From: Doryteuthis pealeii
Taxonomy: Eukaryota; Mollusca; Cephalopoda; Myopsida; Loliginidae
NCBI GenBank assembly: GCA_023376005.1
Contig: CM042151.1
Location: 77,543,510 to 77,607,509 of the forward strand
Reading direction: 5' to 3'
DNA length: 64,000 bases
The notes beneath the pieces were generated by a model, which was not told the origin of the DNA, did not search any database, and worked only from the letters and a program-made list of their open reading frames with translations. Shown in pieces: positions 45,161 to 57,168 of this stretch (the stretch's first letter is position 1; each line of letters begins with the position of its first letter). The position numbers and the translations under genes were made by a program.

Positions 45161-46552
45161 TAGGTACCACCAATTTGACCCTGTGCAATTTACCCCCCCC
45201 CCTACATTTAACACAATGAAACTTGCAGAAAAAATAATATTTTCTTGAAAAGATTTTTTCCATTCGAAAGAAAAAACATTAAACAAACTCCTGATGATTT
45301 TTTAAATTTTTTATCAGCTTACGAAAATAATGAAAATTATGATTGAAAAACAATGTTTTCATTTTTGCACTGTTAAATCAACTGAAATTTAACGTAGCTA
45401 AAAACAAGTTACGATAAGAGGATTTTTTAAAAATTCTATGAAACATCAATTAATTATCTGATTTTCACGAAAATTTCCATAAATGTTTATCATTGGATGT
45501 AAATACATCTGAAATAGTTTTTTCTAAAATATATTAGGGGAAATATTTTTTACGAGGTCTATTCCCCCCCCTATTTTATTTTATGAGATAAAAAAAAATG
45601 ACGCGTCAGAAAAATTTTTTTTCTTTTTTTCTATAAAGATAAGAGTCTGAATAACTATATCAATGAAATTGTATGAATGTACGAGGTGTAGTTTTTTGAG
45701 GAAAAATTAATGAAAACGGAAATAAAAAGTGCATAAAAATGTCATAATATTAATATTTGAAAACTTTTTTTTGCTTTTATAATTGGTATGTACTATATTC
45801 TATTAAATTGTCAACAAAAAAAAATTTTTTTAAAGAAATTAATTTTTAAGAGATTTTCAATCTTTTGTGTGATTAAATATTTTTATTTTCTGCGTGAAAT
45901 AAATAATTTTTTTTTTTCCTGCGTCAAAAAATCGAATTTTTCACGGATATTTAAAAATATGAATTTTATAATTCAGGTGCACTAAACATTGGTCCGATAC
46001 GAGCTCGATTAATATTTTTAAAAGAATTTGTAATTTTTGTTGTTGAATAGTAATGTGTGATTCTTAGAATGTACGGAAGAGCATTGCTGACATTTGTTTT
46101 ATAAAGAGACGAGACGCTTCTAAGTAACCAAAGTTTGTTCCTGTTAGGCTGACAGTGTTAGCGTGAAAAAAATTATTTTACTTAACTTTTTTCCATAATT
46201 AAAATAAAAAGTAAGTATAATAGATTATTTTATCAGTTTTTCTCTTAGAAAAAATATTCAAATTTTCATTCCATACTTTTACGGGTTAATTGTAAAAGGG
46301 AAATAATTAGTAACTTTTCTGTCTATATTACGGTCTGAAAATTACCCTTTCGCATGTAATACGGGCAGGTTTGTTTATTTTTTAAGGTAACGATGTAATT
46401 TTTCCCAATCGGATAATTTGATCTTTGAATTAACTATTTTTCTTTGTAACAACCCTGTACGATCTTTTTTTTACGAGATTTTTGTAAAACAAAGTTCGGA
46501 AATATCTATTTCCGTTTTATTCCAGATGGCATAAACGGTCTGGTGGTACCTA
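45161..46552 (-). mobile_element. hAT-like non-autonomous transposon, copy C (inverted)
   Basis: Full-length copy in the opposite orientation (ends TAGGTACCACCA and TGGTGGTACCTA). Flanks are AAAACGGA and AAAACGTT, matching at six of eight bases. The left flank 'cttgaataaaacgga' equals element-internal sequence (bases about 28-42). So this copy apparently inserted into another copy, of which the 3' part follows as copy D. Confidence 0.85.
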
Positions 46553-46559
46553 AAAACGT

Positions 46560-47376
46560 TCACCTGAATTATAAAATTCATATTTTTAAATATCCGTGAA
46601 AAATTCGATTTTTTGACGCAGGAAAAAAAAATTTAATTTATTTCACGCAGAAAATAAAAATATTTAATTACACAAAAGATTGAAAATCTCTTAAAAATTA
46701 ATTTCTTAAAAAAAAAAGTTTTTTTTGACAATTTAATAGAATATAGTACATACCAATTATAAAAGCAAAAAAAAGTTTTTGAAATATTAATATTATGACA
46801 TTTTTTTGCACTTTTTATTTCCGATTTCATTAATTTTTCCTCAAAAAACTACACCTCGTACATTCATAAAATTTCATTATTCAGACTCTTATCTTTATAG
46901 AAAAAAAGAAAAAAAAATTTTCTGACGCGTCATTTTTTTATCTCATAAAATAAAATAGGGAGGGGGGGAATAGACCTCGTAAAAAAAATATTTCCCCTAA
47001 TATATTTTAGAAAAAAAACTATTTCAGATGTATTTACATCCAATGGCAAACATTTATGGAAATTTTCGTGAAAATCAGATTATTAATTAATTTTTCATAG
47101 AATTTTTAAAAAGTCCTCTTATCGTAACTTGTTTTTAGCTACGTTAAATTTCCGTTGATTTAACAGTGCAAAAATGAAAACATTGTTTTTCAATCATAAT
47201 TTTCATTATTTCCGTATGCTGAAAAATTTTTTTTAAAATCATCAGGAGTTTATTTTATGTTTTTTCTTTAAAATGGAAAAGAAATTTTCAAGAAAATATT
47301 AAATTCTCTGTAAGTTTCATTGTGTTAAATATAGGGGGGGGGGGTAAATTTCACAGGGTCAAATTGGTGGTACCTA
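46560..47376 (+). mobile_element. hAT-like transposon, copy D (5'-deleted)
   Basis: It starts within the element at 'cacctgaattataaaattc' and runs to the normal right end TGGTGGTACCTA. About 580 bases of its left part are missing. With copy C it makes an inverted repeat of about 815 bp (45161-45981 against 46561-47376). Confidence 0.85.
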
Positions 47377-47827
47377 CTGTACATTGTAATTTATTCATTC
47401 TTATTGCGGGGAATTTTATCCCCAAAAGTAATTCTGGTTAAACTCAAAGTTTTGAAGAGGTATTAACAGTTGTAATATATAACAAGAAAGTGTATGGTAG
47501 CAAAAGAAAACGGACGAGAAAATTAGATTAGTTTCGTTTATTTTAAAATAAACAAAGTTGGTAAATTTTGAAATGATATAGTCTTTCTTTCTCGCGGTGT
47601 GGTGTGAGTAGGTGAGTGGGTGAAAATTTGTTTTTTGGCTGGGTGACTTGGTTGTGTGTGAGGTGGTGATGTGGTGTGGATTGGTAGGTTCAGATTCTAA
47701 TGAAATTTTCAGTGTTGATTTATCAATGAATGACTTTTATAATGCATCAGTTATTTTATTGCAAGAGGTTCAGCAGTTTTGAAATCCATTTTTTCTTGTC
47801 AGAAGCTATGGAGTTTCTTTTATGAAG
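47377..47827. other. Non-coding, with a TG/GGT-rich patch
   Basis: 47590-47695 is a low-complexity GGTG-rich strand. Otherwise nothing is supported. Confidence 0.5.
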
Positions 47828-47835
47828 CTGATCAA

Positions 47836-49229
47836 TAGGTACCACCAGACCGTTTATGCCATCTTGAATAAAACGGAAATAGATATTTCCGAACTTTGTT
47901 TATCAAAAATCTCGTAAAAAAAGATCGTACAGGGTTGTTACAAAGAAAAATAGTTAATTCAAAGATCAAATTATCCGACTGGGAAAAATTACATCGTTAT
48001 CTTAAAAAATAAACAAACCTGCCCGTATTACATGCGAAAGGGTAATTTTCAGACCGTAATATAGACAGAAAAGTTACTAATTATTTCCCTTTTACAATTA
48101 ACCCGTAAAAGTATGGAATGAAAATTTGAATATTTTTTCTAAGAGTAAAAATGATAAAATAATCTATTATACTTACTTTTTATTTTAATTATTGAAAAAA
48201 GTTAAAAAAAAATATTTTTTTCACGCTAACACTGTCAGCCTAACAGGAACAAACTTTGGTTACTTAGAAGCGTCTCATCTCTTTGTAAAACAAATGTCAG
48301 CAATGCCCTTCCGTACATTCTAAGGATCACACATTACTATTCAGCAATAAAAATTACAAATTCTTTTAAAAATATTAATCGAGCTCGTATCGGACCAATG
48401 TTTAGTGCACCTGAATTATAAAATTCATATTTTTAAATATCCGTGAAAAATTCGATTTTTTGACGCAGGAAAAAAAAAAATTTAATTTATTTCACGCAGA
48501 AAATAAAAATATTTAATCACACAAAAGATTGAAAATCTCTTAAAAATTAATTTCTTAAACAAATTTTTTTTTTGTTGACAATTTAATAGAATATAGTACA
48601 TACCAATTATAAAAGCAAAAAAACGTTTTCAAATATTAATATTATGACATTTTTATGCACTTTTTATTTCCGATTTCATTAATTTTTCCTCAAAAAACTA
48701 GACGTTGTACATTCATACAATTTCATTGATATAGTTATTCAGACTCTTATCTTTATAGAAAAAAAGAAAAAAATTTTTTTTGACGCGTCATTTTTTTTAT
48801 TTCATAAAATAAAATAGGGGGGGGGGATAGACCTCGTAAAAAATATTTCCCCTAATATATTTTAGAAAAAAACTATTTCAGATGTATTTACATCCAATGG
48901 TTAAACATTTATGGAAATTTTCGAGAAAATCAGATTATTAATTGATTTTTCATAGAATTTTTAAAAAATCCTCTTATCGTAACTTGTTTTTAGCTACGTT
49001 AAATTTCAGTTGATTTAACAGTGCAAAAATGAAAACATTGTTTTTCAATCATAATTTTCATTATTTTCGTAAGCTGATAAAAAATTTAAAAAATCATCAG
49101 GAGTTTGTTTAATGTTTTTTCTTTCGAATGGAAAAAATCTTTTCAAGAAAATATTATTTTTTCTGCAAGTTTCAATGTGTTAAATGTAGGGGGGGGGTAA
49201 ATTGCACAGGGTCAAATTGGTGGTACCTA
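47836..49229 (+). mobile_element. hAT-like non-autonomous transposon, copy E
   Basis: Complete, 1394 bp, with an exact 8-bp target duplication CTGATCAA (47828-47835 and 49230-49237). It sits next to a reversed SINE body at 49240. Confidence 0.9.
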
Positions 49230-49239
49230 CTGATCAATG

Positions 49240-49400
49240 TATGTATTTACCCCAAACCCCTTTGCCATGGATAAGATACACAAGGTCCATTTTAAGTGGA
49301 GTACAGCTGTTTTAAATTCAGTGTTTACCTTCTAGACAGATTGTCTTGCCAAGGATACGGGGTCCAATCAGCCCTTCTACAGGGGTCATTCAATAAATAA
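49240..49400 (-). mobile_element. SINE family 2, 3' body (minus)
   Basis: It is the reverse complement of the 'acaaggtcca'/'gggtaaatac' block, as in the copies at 25.8 and 30.4 kb. The promoter part is absent. Confidence 0.55.
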
Positions 49401-49403
49401 GGT

Positions 49404-49736
49404 GAATTTTGTCTAAGGAGTTTTATTTACCTCGTGCCCCACTTGTACGAGTTAGGCAAAAGGCCCTATTAACGTGGGCCTACCCACAAACCGAAGCTCA
49501 TGGGTGGGAAAGAACAAAAATTGTGTCGATCCCGTCGGCATTCCCCCTCAAGGGGGCGCCTCAGGCGCTGGGCAATAAACACAGCCCTATCCCTTTAAGT
49601 CAAGGGGGCAGGTATTGCCTGGAGGGATGGCCTTCTGGGATCGACGCTATTAATTTAACACCTTCCCGGTCCAGAGGCCAAAGCTCACTGGACCCCTGTC
49701 CCGAAGGACGGGTTGGAGAATTTTGTCTAAGGAGTT
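49404..49736 (+). mobile_element. Multi-hairpin retroposon, copy 2, with perfect 19-bp target duplication
   Basis: The insert 49423-49717 (about 295 bp) is bounded by two exact copies of GAATTTTGTCTAAGGAGTT (49404-49422 and 49718-49736). Such long duplications are typical of LINE-driven retroposition. The insert is a string of hairpins: CTCGT/ACGAG, CCCA/TGGG, the GTCGATCCC/GGGATCGAC outer stem with nested stems, GGTCCA/TGGACC, and GTCCCGAAGGAC. No A/B box, 5S-like box or open frame is recognised. The 110-codon frame across it is a consequence of its GC content. Confidence 0.85.
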
Positions 49737-50350
49737 GGTAATAGGAATCATTGCACCTTTTTCAAGGAAATCAATAGCTATTTATCCTGATGATGTCCCA
49801 GAAGACTAACATGACCTTCTTTACTGACAACTGCGTTCAGAACATTTTCTTTGTCGGGGAGACAGTGTGTTTCCGCTCCATGGTCTGCCTTTTCAACTCA
49901 TGGTGACAAATCCATGTTTAACCCATTTATTAATATTTTTTGACAAAAAATGGTGGGAATTCTTCATACATAGCTTCTGTAAATACATTCTTATGTATAT
50001 TGTGTTGCAATATCAAAATATTTTGTGTAAATATTCAAGAGAAGTTTAAGAAACTTCACTGTTATAAACCATAACAATGATAAATCTGCACAATTAATTG
50101 TCCCCCTTGGATATTGGAGGTGTTCATTGGACATCTCATGGTCAAAATCCACCCTGTTCTTCTGACTCTGTTCTTTGAACAGTGAAGACATTCTTTTTGT
50201 CTTTGTTTTTTGAATAATAAAGACATACCCTTTTTGCCTCTTTTCTTTAAACAGTAGGGTCATGATACAATAATAATTTATTGTACACTCCATCATCAAG
50301 TAGGATTTTTACCGTTTTTGTATCAATTTCATATATTGATTGTTCTTGGA
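49737..50350. repeat. Mostly non-coding; three imperfect ~45-bp repeats
   Basis: The block 'ctttgaacagtgaagacat' and two variants repeat near 50168-50262. The rest has no supported feature. Confidence 0.5.
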
Positions 50351-50354
50351 ACAA

Positions 50355-50620
50355 CATGGGGGTAGTAATCATGGTGTAATGGATAATGTACTAGACTTCA
50401 ACATCGTAGTGAGTTCAAACTCCAATCATGCTACTATGTTCACTTTCATACTAATACCATGGGAAAAGTAGAACCCTTCATCCCCCCCAGCTATGGGTTA
50501 AATAGTACCACAACTGTTTTTTATACAAGGATGGCTTTGGCATTAAATAATCCATGAAAATTGAGATGTCATTGAACAAATAAACCAAACCATAGAAAAG
50601 TGTGCATATTTTATCTGTTA
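50355..50620 (+). mobile_element. tRNA-derived SINE, family 2-like
   Basis: It has an A-box-like 'gtgtaatggataatgta', B-box-like 'gagttcaaactcc', 'tatgggttaaatagtac' and a tail 'ttggcattaaataatccatg'. Confidence 0.65.
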
Positions 50621-50949
50621 GGACAAGTTTGTGTATTTTTATCAATAATTTTGGTATAATTTTTATTAAATGTTTCAGTGTAAATGAGCTTATCTTGTCT
50701 TTCCTTCCATTTATTTAATGTTACTGTATTATTAGATATACTAATGCTAATACTGGACCTTGGTGAGTGGGTACTCCACTAAATACTCTGTACCAGTCAA
50801 CCCAATAAAACCATCAAGAATTTTATAAGGAAGTATACCAAAAAGTTTGTGTTTTTCAATAGCAGATTCTACAAATGATTTATTCAAGTAGTAAAAAAAA
50901 AAAGATAGAATAATTTTCTACGACGATAACTATTAAACAAAAAGCACCT

Positions 50950-51115
50950 TCTTATCTATGAGTAAATAGTATGGCAGACTGTGTTCTTTAGTCTTTGTTA
51001 GACAACCAGTCTAGGACAACGAAAATTCTGATTTCAAACCAGCTTTATTCCTCTTAAAATTGACCTTGTATCCCATGCTGTCCGTGAAGGGGGATTGTGT
51101 AACTACATATATGCA
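50950..51115 (+). mobile_element. SINE family 2, body only
   Basis: It contains 'gagtaaatagtatggcagactgtgttcttta' in pieces and the end block 'ttgaccttgtatcccatgctgt'. The promoter head is missing. Confidence 0.6.
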
Positions 51116-51295
51116 TACAATGGATAAACATTAGACAGATACTTGGTTATATCTTCGTGATGGTTGATGGGATTTTACAGCATGTCAACCCTTGTTAGGT
51201 TATTTTATGCGGAAGACATTTTGTTTCATCCATTCTTGTTAGGTATTCAATTTTTTTAAACTCATTTTAATACATTTTTAAACTCATTATTTATC

Positions 51296-51775
51296 TATTT
51301 AACCAATAGATACCCTAACAAGTTCTAGCACTCCAGGTCAGAGTGGACTTGGAGTAATGGTTGATGAAGGGGTCGCCGCTATGATAGCTATGAATAAACA
51401 AACAAAATAAAATCTATCAAACATTTCCTGACTAATATTTCTTTAACATTTACTTTTCATTTACTGTCTTAAAAATTCTAAATGTTTGATGATGTTACAA
51501 ACCACCTCCTAAATGACGTTAAACTCTATCTGATGGTGAGGTTCCAGGTTTGGGGAATGTGGAGCACCCCTTCATCACCATTACTTCCAGGTCCACTCTG
51601 ACCCGGAGTGGTAGTACCTGTTAGGGTCCCATCTATGGGTTGAATAGAAAAACATGAGTTGGTAAACAAAATTTTATTTTGTATTAAGAATTAATTTATT
51701 TCACAACTTTGTCGGCATTAAATGACCCACTGAGGTTGATATGCCGTAAAACAAAACAAATCAATACAACCAAAA
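51296..51775. repeat. Dispersed retroposon tail family: inverted pair
   Basis: 51510-51775 (plus) has 'aaactctatctgatggtgagg', 'tgacccggagtggtagtac' and the tail 'tgatatgccgtaaaacaaaac'. 51296-51375 is a shorter copy in the opposite direction. The same sequence is at 54500-54755. Confidence 0.7.
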
Positions 51776-52010
51776 CCACCTCCTATCACTAAATGTGTCT
51801 CCTGGTTAAATCAAGTATTATGAGCATTAGTTGGGATGAGGAGACCTGCAGTTATATATATATATATCAATAAAACAATTAGAATAGTTCACCTGCACAT
51901 ATTTAAACTTGCTCATGTGGCCTTAATAAGGAAAACATTTTGCAATTTGTTACTCTATGTATTATTATGTGTAATATAAAATATTTCACAAATGAAAAGA
52001 AAAAAGAAAA
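51776..52010. other. Non-coding stretch
   Basis: A short (TA)n tract at 51855-51868; otherwise nothing supported. Confidence 0.5.
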
Positions 52011-52013
52011 CAA

Positions 52014-52315
52014 TATCAGGCCAGTGTGTTTCATATATGGCTTGGCACTATAAGTTAAGCGTACATTTCATAGGCCATCATTATCATGTCACACCAACAG
52101 CATGGATTTCCATGATTCTATCCCTCCACTCATCCCTATCAACCACTGCTCCTGGCAAGTCCTCCTCGTTGCATCCAGTATCTACAGAGCAGATCAAAGT
52201 CTTTGCTGTGTAATATAGAGTACAAAAAAAAATTTTAAATAAAAATATTATCAGGCCAGTATGTTTTATGTAAGGTTTGGTACCATAGGTTAATCCCACA
52301 TCTCATATGTATATT
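52014..52315 (-). mobile_element. LINE C-terminal fragment between short direct repeats
   Basis: On the minus strand, 52084-52185 reads EEDLPGAVVDRDEWRDRIME, typical of the conserved C-terminus of LINE polyproteins (…DREGWRERV…). Flanking blocks 'tatcaggccagt(g/a)tgtttcat' at 52014 and 52248 are diverged direct copies of each other. Confidence 0.5.
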
Positions 52316-52319
52316 TCTA

Positions 52320-53005
52320 AAAAACATACTATATTATATTCACTGATTATTATAATTACTAGCAAAAAAAGTATGCACCATCTGCTGGACACAAGTATTT
52401 AAGTTTTGATGTAATAAAATATATTAAATCATAAAGATTAACGTAACTAAATAAGAACAATTATGAAAATATTAATTAATGTTATTTTAATTGACTTCTA
52501 TATGAAATTATATATAGGATTGCTTTTAATACATTTGAGAATAATATCATAGTATTAGAAATCAGTAACAGCTAATGATTATTTATTAAACCCAGTTTTG
52601 TTAAAATTATTATGCAAATTTTTCCCACCATATACTATGTAAATATTTATTTCTTAGAGATATATAACACATATTTCAGTATTTTAAATTCATTGATAAT
52701 ATGGGCAGTTTTGCGTCAAATCTAACTCAGCTACAACTTAATATAGACATTGTTAATAAATAAGATGCTAATCAAGATTGAATGACTATTTCATAATCAT
52801 TGAGAATATAACTTAAATAACTAAGGGAATCGTGACATGAGTGATGATTAGTTTTGGTTACAGACAGACAGTCACATAATATAATAAGAAGACTTAATTA
52901 CACAACAGATTACAATTGAACAAAAACATCCCTGCTAAAAATCCTGTTTTAAAAGAATCCCTCCCAATTTTGTATTGGTGACCATTTCAAGGGCACTAAC
53001 TATAA
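52320..53005. other. Non-coding AT-rich stretch
   Basis: Nothing supported. Confidence 0.5.
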
Positions 53006-53600
53006 TTGATGTCACTTTCACCTTCATGTTCTATAGCTTTTTCAGCTTTCTCGCATGATCCAAGTGGTTGGCAGCTTTCCATCTCGAGAGAAGATGGAGC
53101 AGTTGTAATAAGTTTTCATCCTGGGTCGCGGCCTCAATATGACCAAGCCCTGTGTTGCACTGTACCAAATATGATACGGTACTCATTACGGCACCAAATG
53201 TAATAGCATTGTGCACGGGACTAGTTTTGGAGGGAATTTGGACACAGGACCAAATATGACAGTTCTCCGTGCACAGGACAAGATATCACACCATACTGGG
53301 GCCCGGGAATTGTATGATCCAAGTGGTTGGCAGCTTTCCGTCTTGAGAGACGATGGAGCAGTTTCAAAGTTGTTTTTTTTTTCATTGAATTTACATAGCC
53401 TGGGTGGGTTCACATGGAGGACAAGCTGTTGCCCATGCAGCAAATCCCCCCTCTCCACACTGCTGCTGTGATCCAAAGGAAAGGTAAGGTACCAATGCAA
53501 TTTGGCAATGGTAGTATCGCAGGAGTTGATGGGTTGCATTGGATTTTAGCATCACACTACTTTTAGAGGGTCCAGCTCCTGATTTGTTTTCCATGCGAGT
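53006..53600. repeat. GC-richer block with two direct 55-bp copies
   Basis: 'tgatccaagtggttggcagc' and the following 35 bases recur at about 53057 and 53317. Smaller internal repeats (accaaatatga) lie between. Four overlapping frames on both strands are by-products of the composition. It resembles a decayed retroposon leader, but no diagnostic domain is present. Confidence 0.5.
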
Positions 53601-54180
53601 AACAGGTATCGCAATTTTACTGCTATTGATGTTCCTCAGTAAAGAAATGAGATTAAGGATACGGTATATTTTGCATTTGTGTATCAGATAAGCAACAGTA
53701 CCTTCAGGTCAGGGGTTTTTTTTGGGGGAGGTATGGGTAAACCTACTAAAGGCGTTAAGATGGTTATAATGTTTGCTGTGTTTATACACACATGTGCACA
53801 TGTATGCATGAAACATGCTCATTCATGTACACATGTGGTTATACCGGCGTTGTTGAAATCTCTAAGTTTAAACTTAGTATAATTCCACATGCTATTTAAT
53901 ATTAAAATCTGGCTTGAATTATCTTAAGGCTACAAGCTTCTGTATTTATCTGTTGCTTGTCAGGGAGAAGTCAATGGAGGGGGGGAAGAAAGTCTATTAC
54001 CTTGTGGGTACATGAAAATGAAATAAAATAAACAGTTAACAAAAAGAAAAAGGTAAGGATTAATAAACTGGACAAAAAATTAATAAACATAAAATTAAAA
54101 TTATAAAAACATTCCTTAACAGAAATGTGACATTTTTTCTCTAGTTGTCAAGCTTTAAGTTTGAAGTCAGGCTTTCCAAT
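53601..54180. other. Non-coding stretch
   Basis: A CA/TG-rich patch lies at 53785-53840. Nothing else supported. Confidence 0.45.
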
Positions 54181-54184
54181 GGTA

Positions 54185-54760
54185 AATTAACTGCCATTTG
54201 TCTACAATTTCACTGCCCTGTCGACTGGGGCGTTAGAATGCACCGACTGCACCTGTGGGTGGCGACCTGTGATGCTTAAGGATAGAACCCAGGTGGATGA
54301 GCAGTTCATGACTTGCAATACTCCACGTTGGCCCTATCTTGGGCTAGACGGGCGGGTGGAGAGGCCTCCTCCAATCAATTGGCTGGTCATGTCAAGCATT
54401 TATATGATTTTCCCAACCCTATTGCCCTTATGGCAAGCCCCAACCCCTTTTTATCATATGGGTGCCAGAAGGCGGTGACTGAGGGTCTACATGTCCTGGG
54501 AATGACATTAAACTCTATCTGATGGTGAGGTTCCAGTTTTGGAGGTTTGGGGAATGTGGAGCACCCCTTCATCACCATTGCTCCCTGGTTCACTCTGACC
54601 CGGAGTGGTAGTACTTGTTAGGGTCCCATCTATGGGTTAAATAGAAAAATGTATTTATAAAAAAAAATTGTATTATCCATTAATAATTGATTTATTTCAA
54701 AACTTTATCGGCATTAAATGACCCACTGAGGTTGATATGCCGTAAAACAAAACCAATCAA
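54185..54760 (+). repeat. Dispersed retroposon tail family, longer copy
   Basis: The last 250 bases match 51510-51775. The first 300 (GC-richer, 'gacgggcgggtggagaggcc') have no second copy here. The frames at 54269 and 54313 are composition artefacts. Confidence 0.65.
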
Positions 54761-56920
54761 CAATTTCACATTCTTTTATTTTCACACTGTGATGGCAAAA
54801 TTCCTAGATGACATGTTTTTTCTTTCTTTGTTGATTAACACAAGGTGTGGTCTTCTGTCTGGGATCTGGTGATCTGTTTTTATTTAAAAATCCCAGAGAT
54901 TTTTATGGGTCGTATATTCTAGGAGAGATTCTGGTTTGTGCATATACCATTTGTCAGCATAATCAAATGTTAATCTCTTGCAAATTCCTAGAGGATGACA
55001 TTTCCCACTTTGTCATGCCTAGTCTTGTATTCTTTTGTGTCAATTTCCTGCATTCACTTATTAAGTGATTAACCATTTCATCTCTGTCACCATATAAACT
55101 ATACTTGCTATTCTTTTGCATATTATACATTTTTGCTTTGACATAATTGGCTCTTATGGTAATATTATTACGATTATTATTTTAAAACAACTCTCAGTAC
55201 TTACACAGTAAAAGACAAAATTTCATTTTAAAAAATTTTACTGAAAATTTTAGAGGCAACATTTAATTGAGGTAATTTTTTTGGTAATGAAGATAACACA
55301 GAATGATTTTTACATTTTCTAAAGAAATACATCTTGTTTATTCTGTCATAAAAAGGATAGAGTTCATACAGTTCTCAGCAAAATACCACTTTAACTTGCT
55401 GTAAAAAAATAATTGAATGGACTAGAGCAGCATCTAAATTTTGAACCTAAAAGCCAGGCAAGCAAGAATAAGGGCAACAACAAGTGATAACAATAACAAT
55501 GAGACCTGATAAACAAATCTTAAGAAGAGGGGAATGAACCCAGTCAACAGGTTACAGCCAGTAGAAATTTAAAGATAAAGCAAATACAACAACTACATAA
55601 ATACACATGTAAAGAGTCCAAAAGAAAATGTGGCACAAGAAAAAAATGGCAGAACAAACCTCCAAAAAGTTCAGTAATACAAGACAAACAAGGGACACTT
55701 CCTTAGGTCTTAAACACTCTTTTTGTAGAGCTTTAACTTCAATGTCTAATCTTAATGTCCTGCTCCTTTGTACTGTCTCTAAAATGCAAGCCTCTTAAAA
55801 TCTGTTTCCTGTAATCCACTTTCTTTTAGAAGGCCAGTGTCACTCAAACAGATTTCCCCCTTCCTCCACCATAGAAGTTCTAGCCAATGTGAGGAAAGGG
55901 GAAAGGAAGAAGTCATATTCGGCACAATAATATGGGACGATGTAACAATTATAAATACTCTTTCTTTTATTTTATCAAAATATATTTTAGCCCATCCGTT
56001 CTTATGTTGTTAAAGTGTTGAAATCTAAAATAAAGTACTTTTGGCTGCAACTTAATTTTGGAATCCAAATCTTTTTATTCAGAATTATGAGAACCAGCTG
56101 AAAAGTTCATAGACTAACCAAGGGATTCTCATGGAATGTGATCAAATAAGTTTTATTTTTCAATTCTTTTTTTATTCTTGTGGTCCATACACTTCTCCTA
56201 TTGAGTGTTGCATGGATTTCATTAGTCCAAAAAATCATCACCAGCAGATATGAAATCATCATGTAAACTTTTCGACCCACTCTCATATTAGCTTAAAAAA
56301 ACGTAAAAGGAAAACCAACAAACTGGGGAGAAAAGCAGTGTAAATTAATTATGGGAGGGTGCTTGGGGAGATAAAAGGAGTGAGTAATGGGTGAACAATT
56401 TGTTTATTGCTGCTCTTTGGTTGGTGTCATCACTGTAAAATTATGAAGTATAGAAAGGAAGGAGTAGGAATCTACCATGATTGTGTTTTGGGTGTTTATC
56501 CTGCCATGTTACTTGTTAAATTGTTTCTCTCCATCTCTCTTTTCCATAATTTTTTCTTCATAAAAAAAAATGATCAACAGAGAATCTGTCGGGTTCCTGT
56601 TGTAGCAGCAGTCCATAATGATATTGATCCTTTTATTTAGAAAGGAATGAAGGAATCTGATTAGCATTTTTATTGTTATCTGTAAATTTGAATGTTTTGG
56701 ATGATTTAAAAGCGATGTTCAATATGAATACAAATCCATTTTAAGAGCATTTTTAAGTTTATTGCTCTAATAATATAAAATATAAAATAATATAGAAATC
56801 TAACTATGATGTGCCATTTTTACTAAAATTTTATAAATATATACAAGGTGTAATTATCTTTGCACTGCTAACAGTGTGAAGAAAATAACAGATTAAGAAA
56901 AATATGACAAAATGAAGGAA
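54761..56920. other. Non-coding AT-rich stretch
   Basis: About 2.1 kb downstream of the zinc-finger exon on its minus strand. Short frames at 54687, 54847 and 56407 lack recognisable domains. No repeat boundaries seen. Confidence 0.5.
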
Positions 56921-56928
56921 AATATATT

Positions 56929-57047
56929 GGGAAGGTGTATAATGAACACAATTCAATTCAATTCAATTAATATTTCTATATATTGTTTCTTCATTAATTC
57001 ATAATATTAATTGAATTGAATTGTTTGTGTTCGTTATTCACCTTTCC
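56929..57047. mobile_element. 119-bp fold-back element
   Basis: The left arm (gggaaggtgtataatgaaca...) and right arm (...tgttcgttattcacctttcc) pair over about 42 bases, including a shared 'aattcaattcaatt'. AATATATT flanks both sides, but it is itself a palindrome, so it may be a target duplication or more stem. Confidence 0.75.
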
Positions 57048-57162
57048 AATATATTTGCCCATAGCACAGTTTAAATCCTGTGGTAATGAATAATACCTAA
57101 TAATATCCGTTTTGAAATTATAAAATCTTGATTTCTGGTGAGTTTCTTTCTTTTCTAAACAT

Positions 57163-57168
57163 TTATTT
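57163..57168 (-). promoter_or_regulatory. Possible polyadenylation signal of the zinc-finger gene
   Basis: AATAAA on the minus strand, about 280 bases after the stop codon at 57445. Position is suitable, but such hexamers are common in AT-rich DNA. Confidence 0.35.

Noticed and set aside
49409..49741. 110-codon frame over the hairpin-rich retroposon
   Set aside because: It starts in the target duplication and follows the GC-rich hairpins; the first copy of the element does not keep it.
53186..53539. 117-codon minus-strand frame in the GC-richer block
   Set aside because: Several overlapping frames on both strands are equally open; no domain, splice site or start context favours it.
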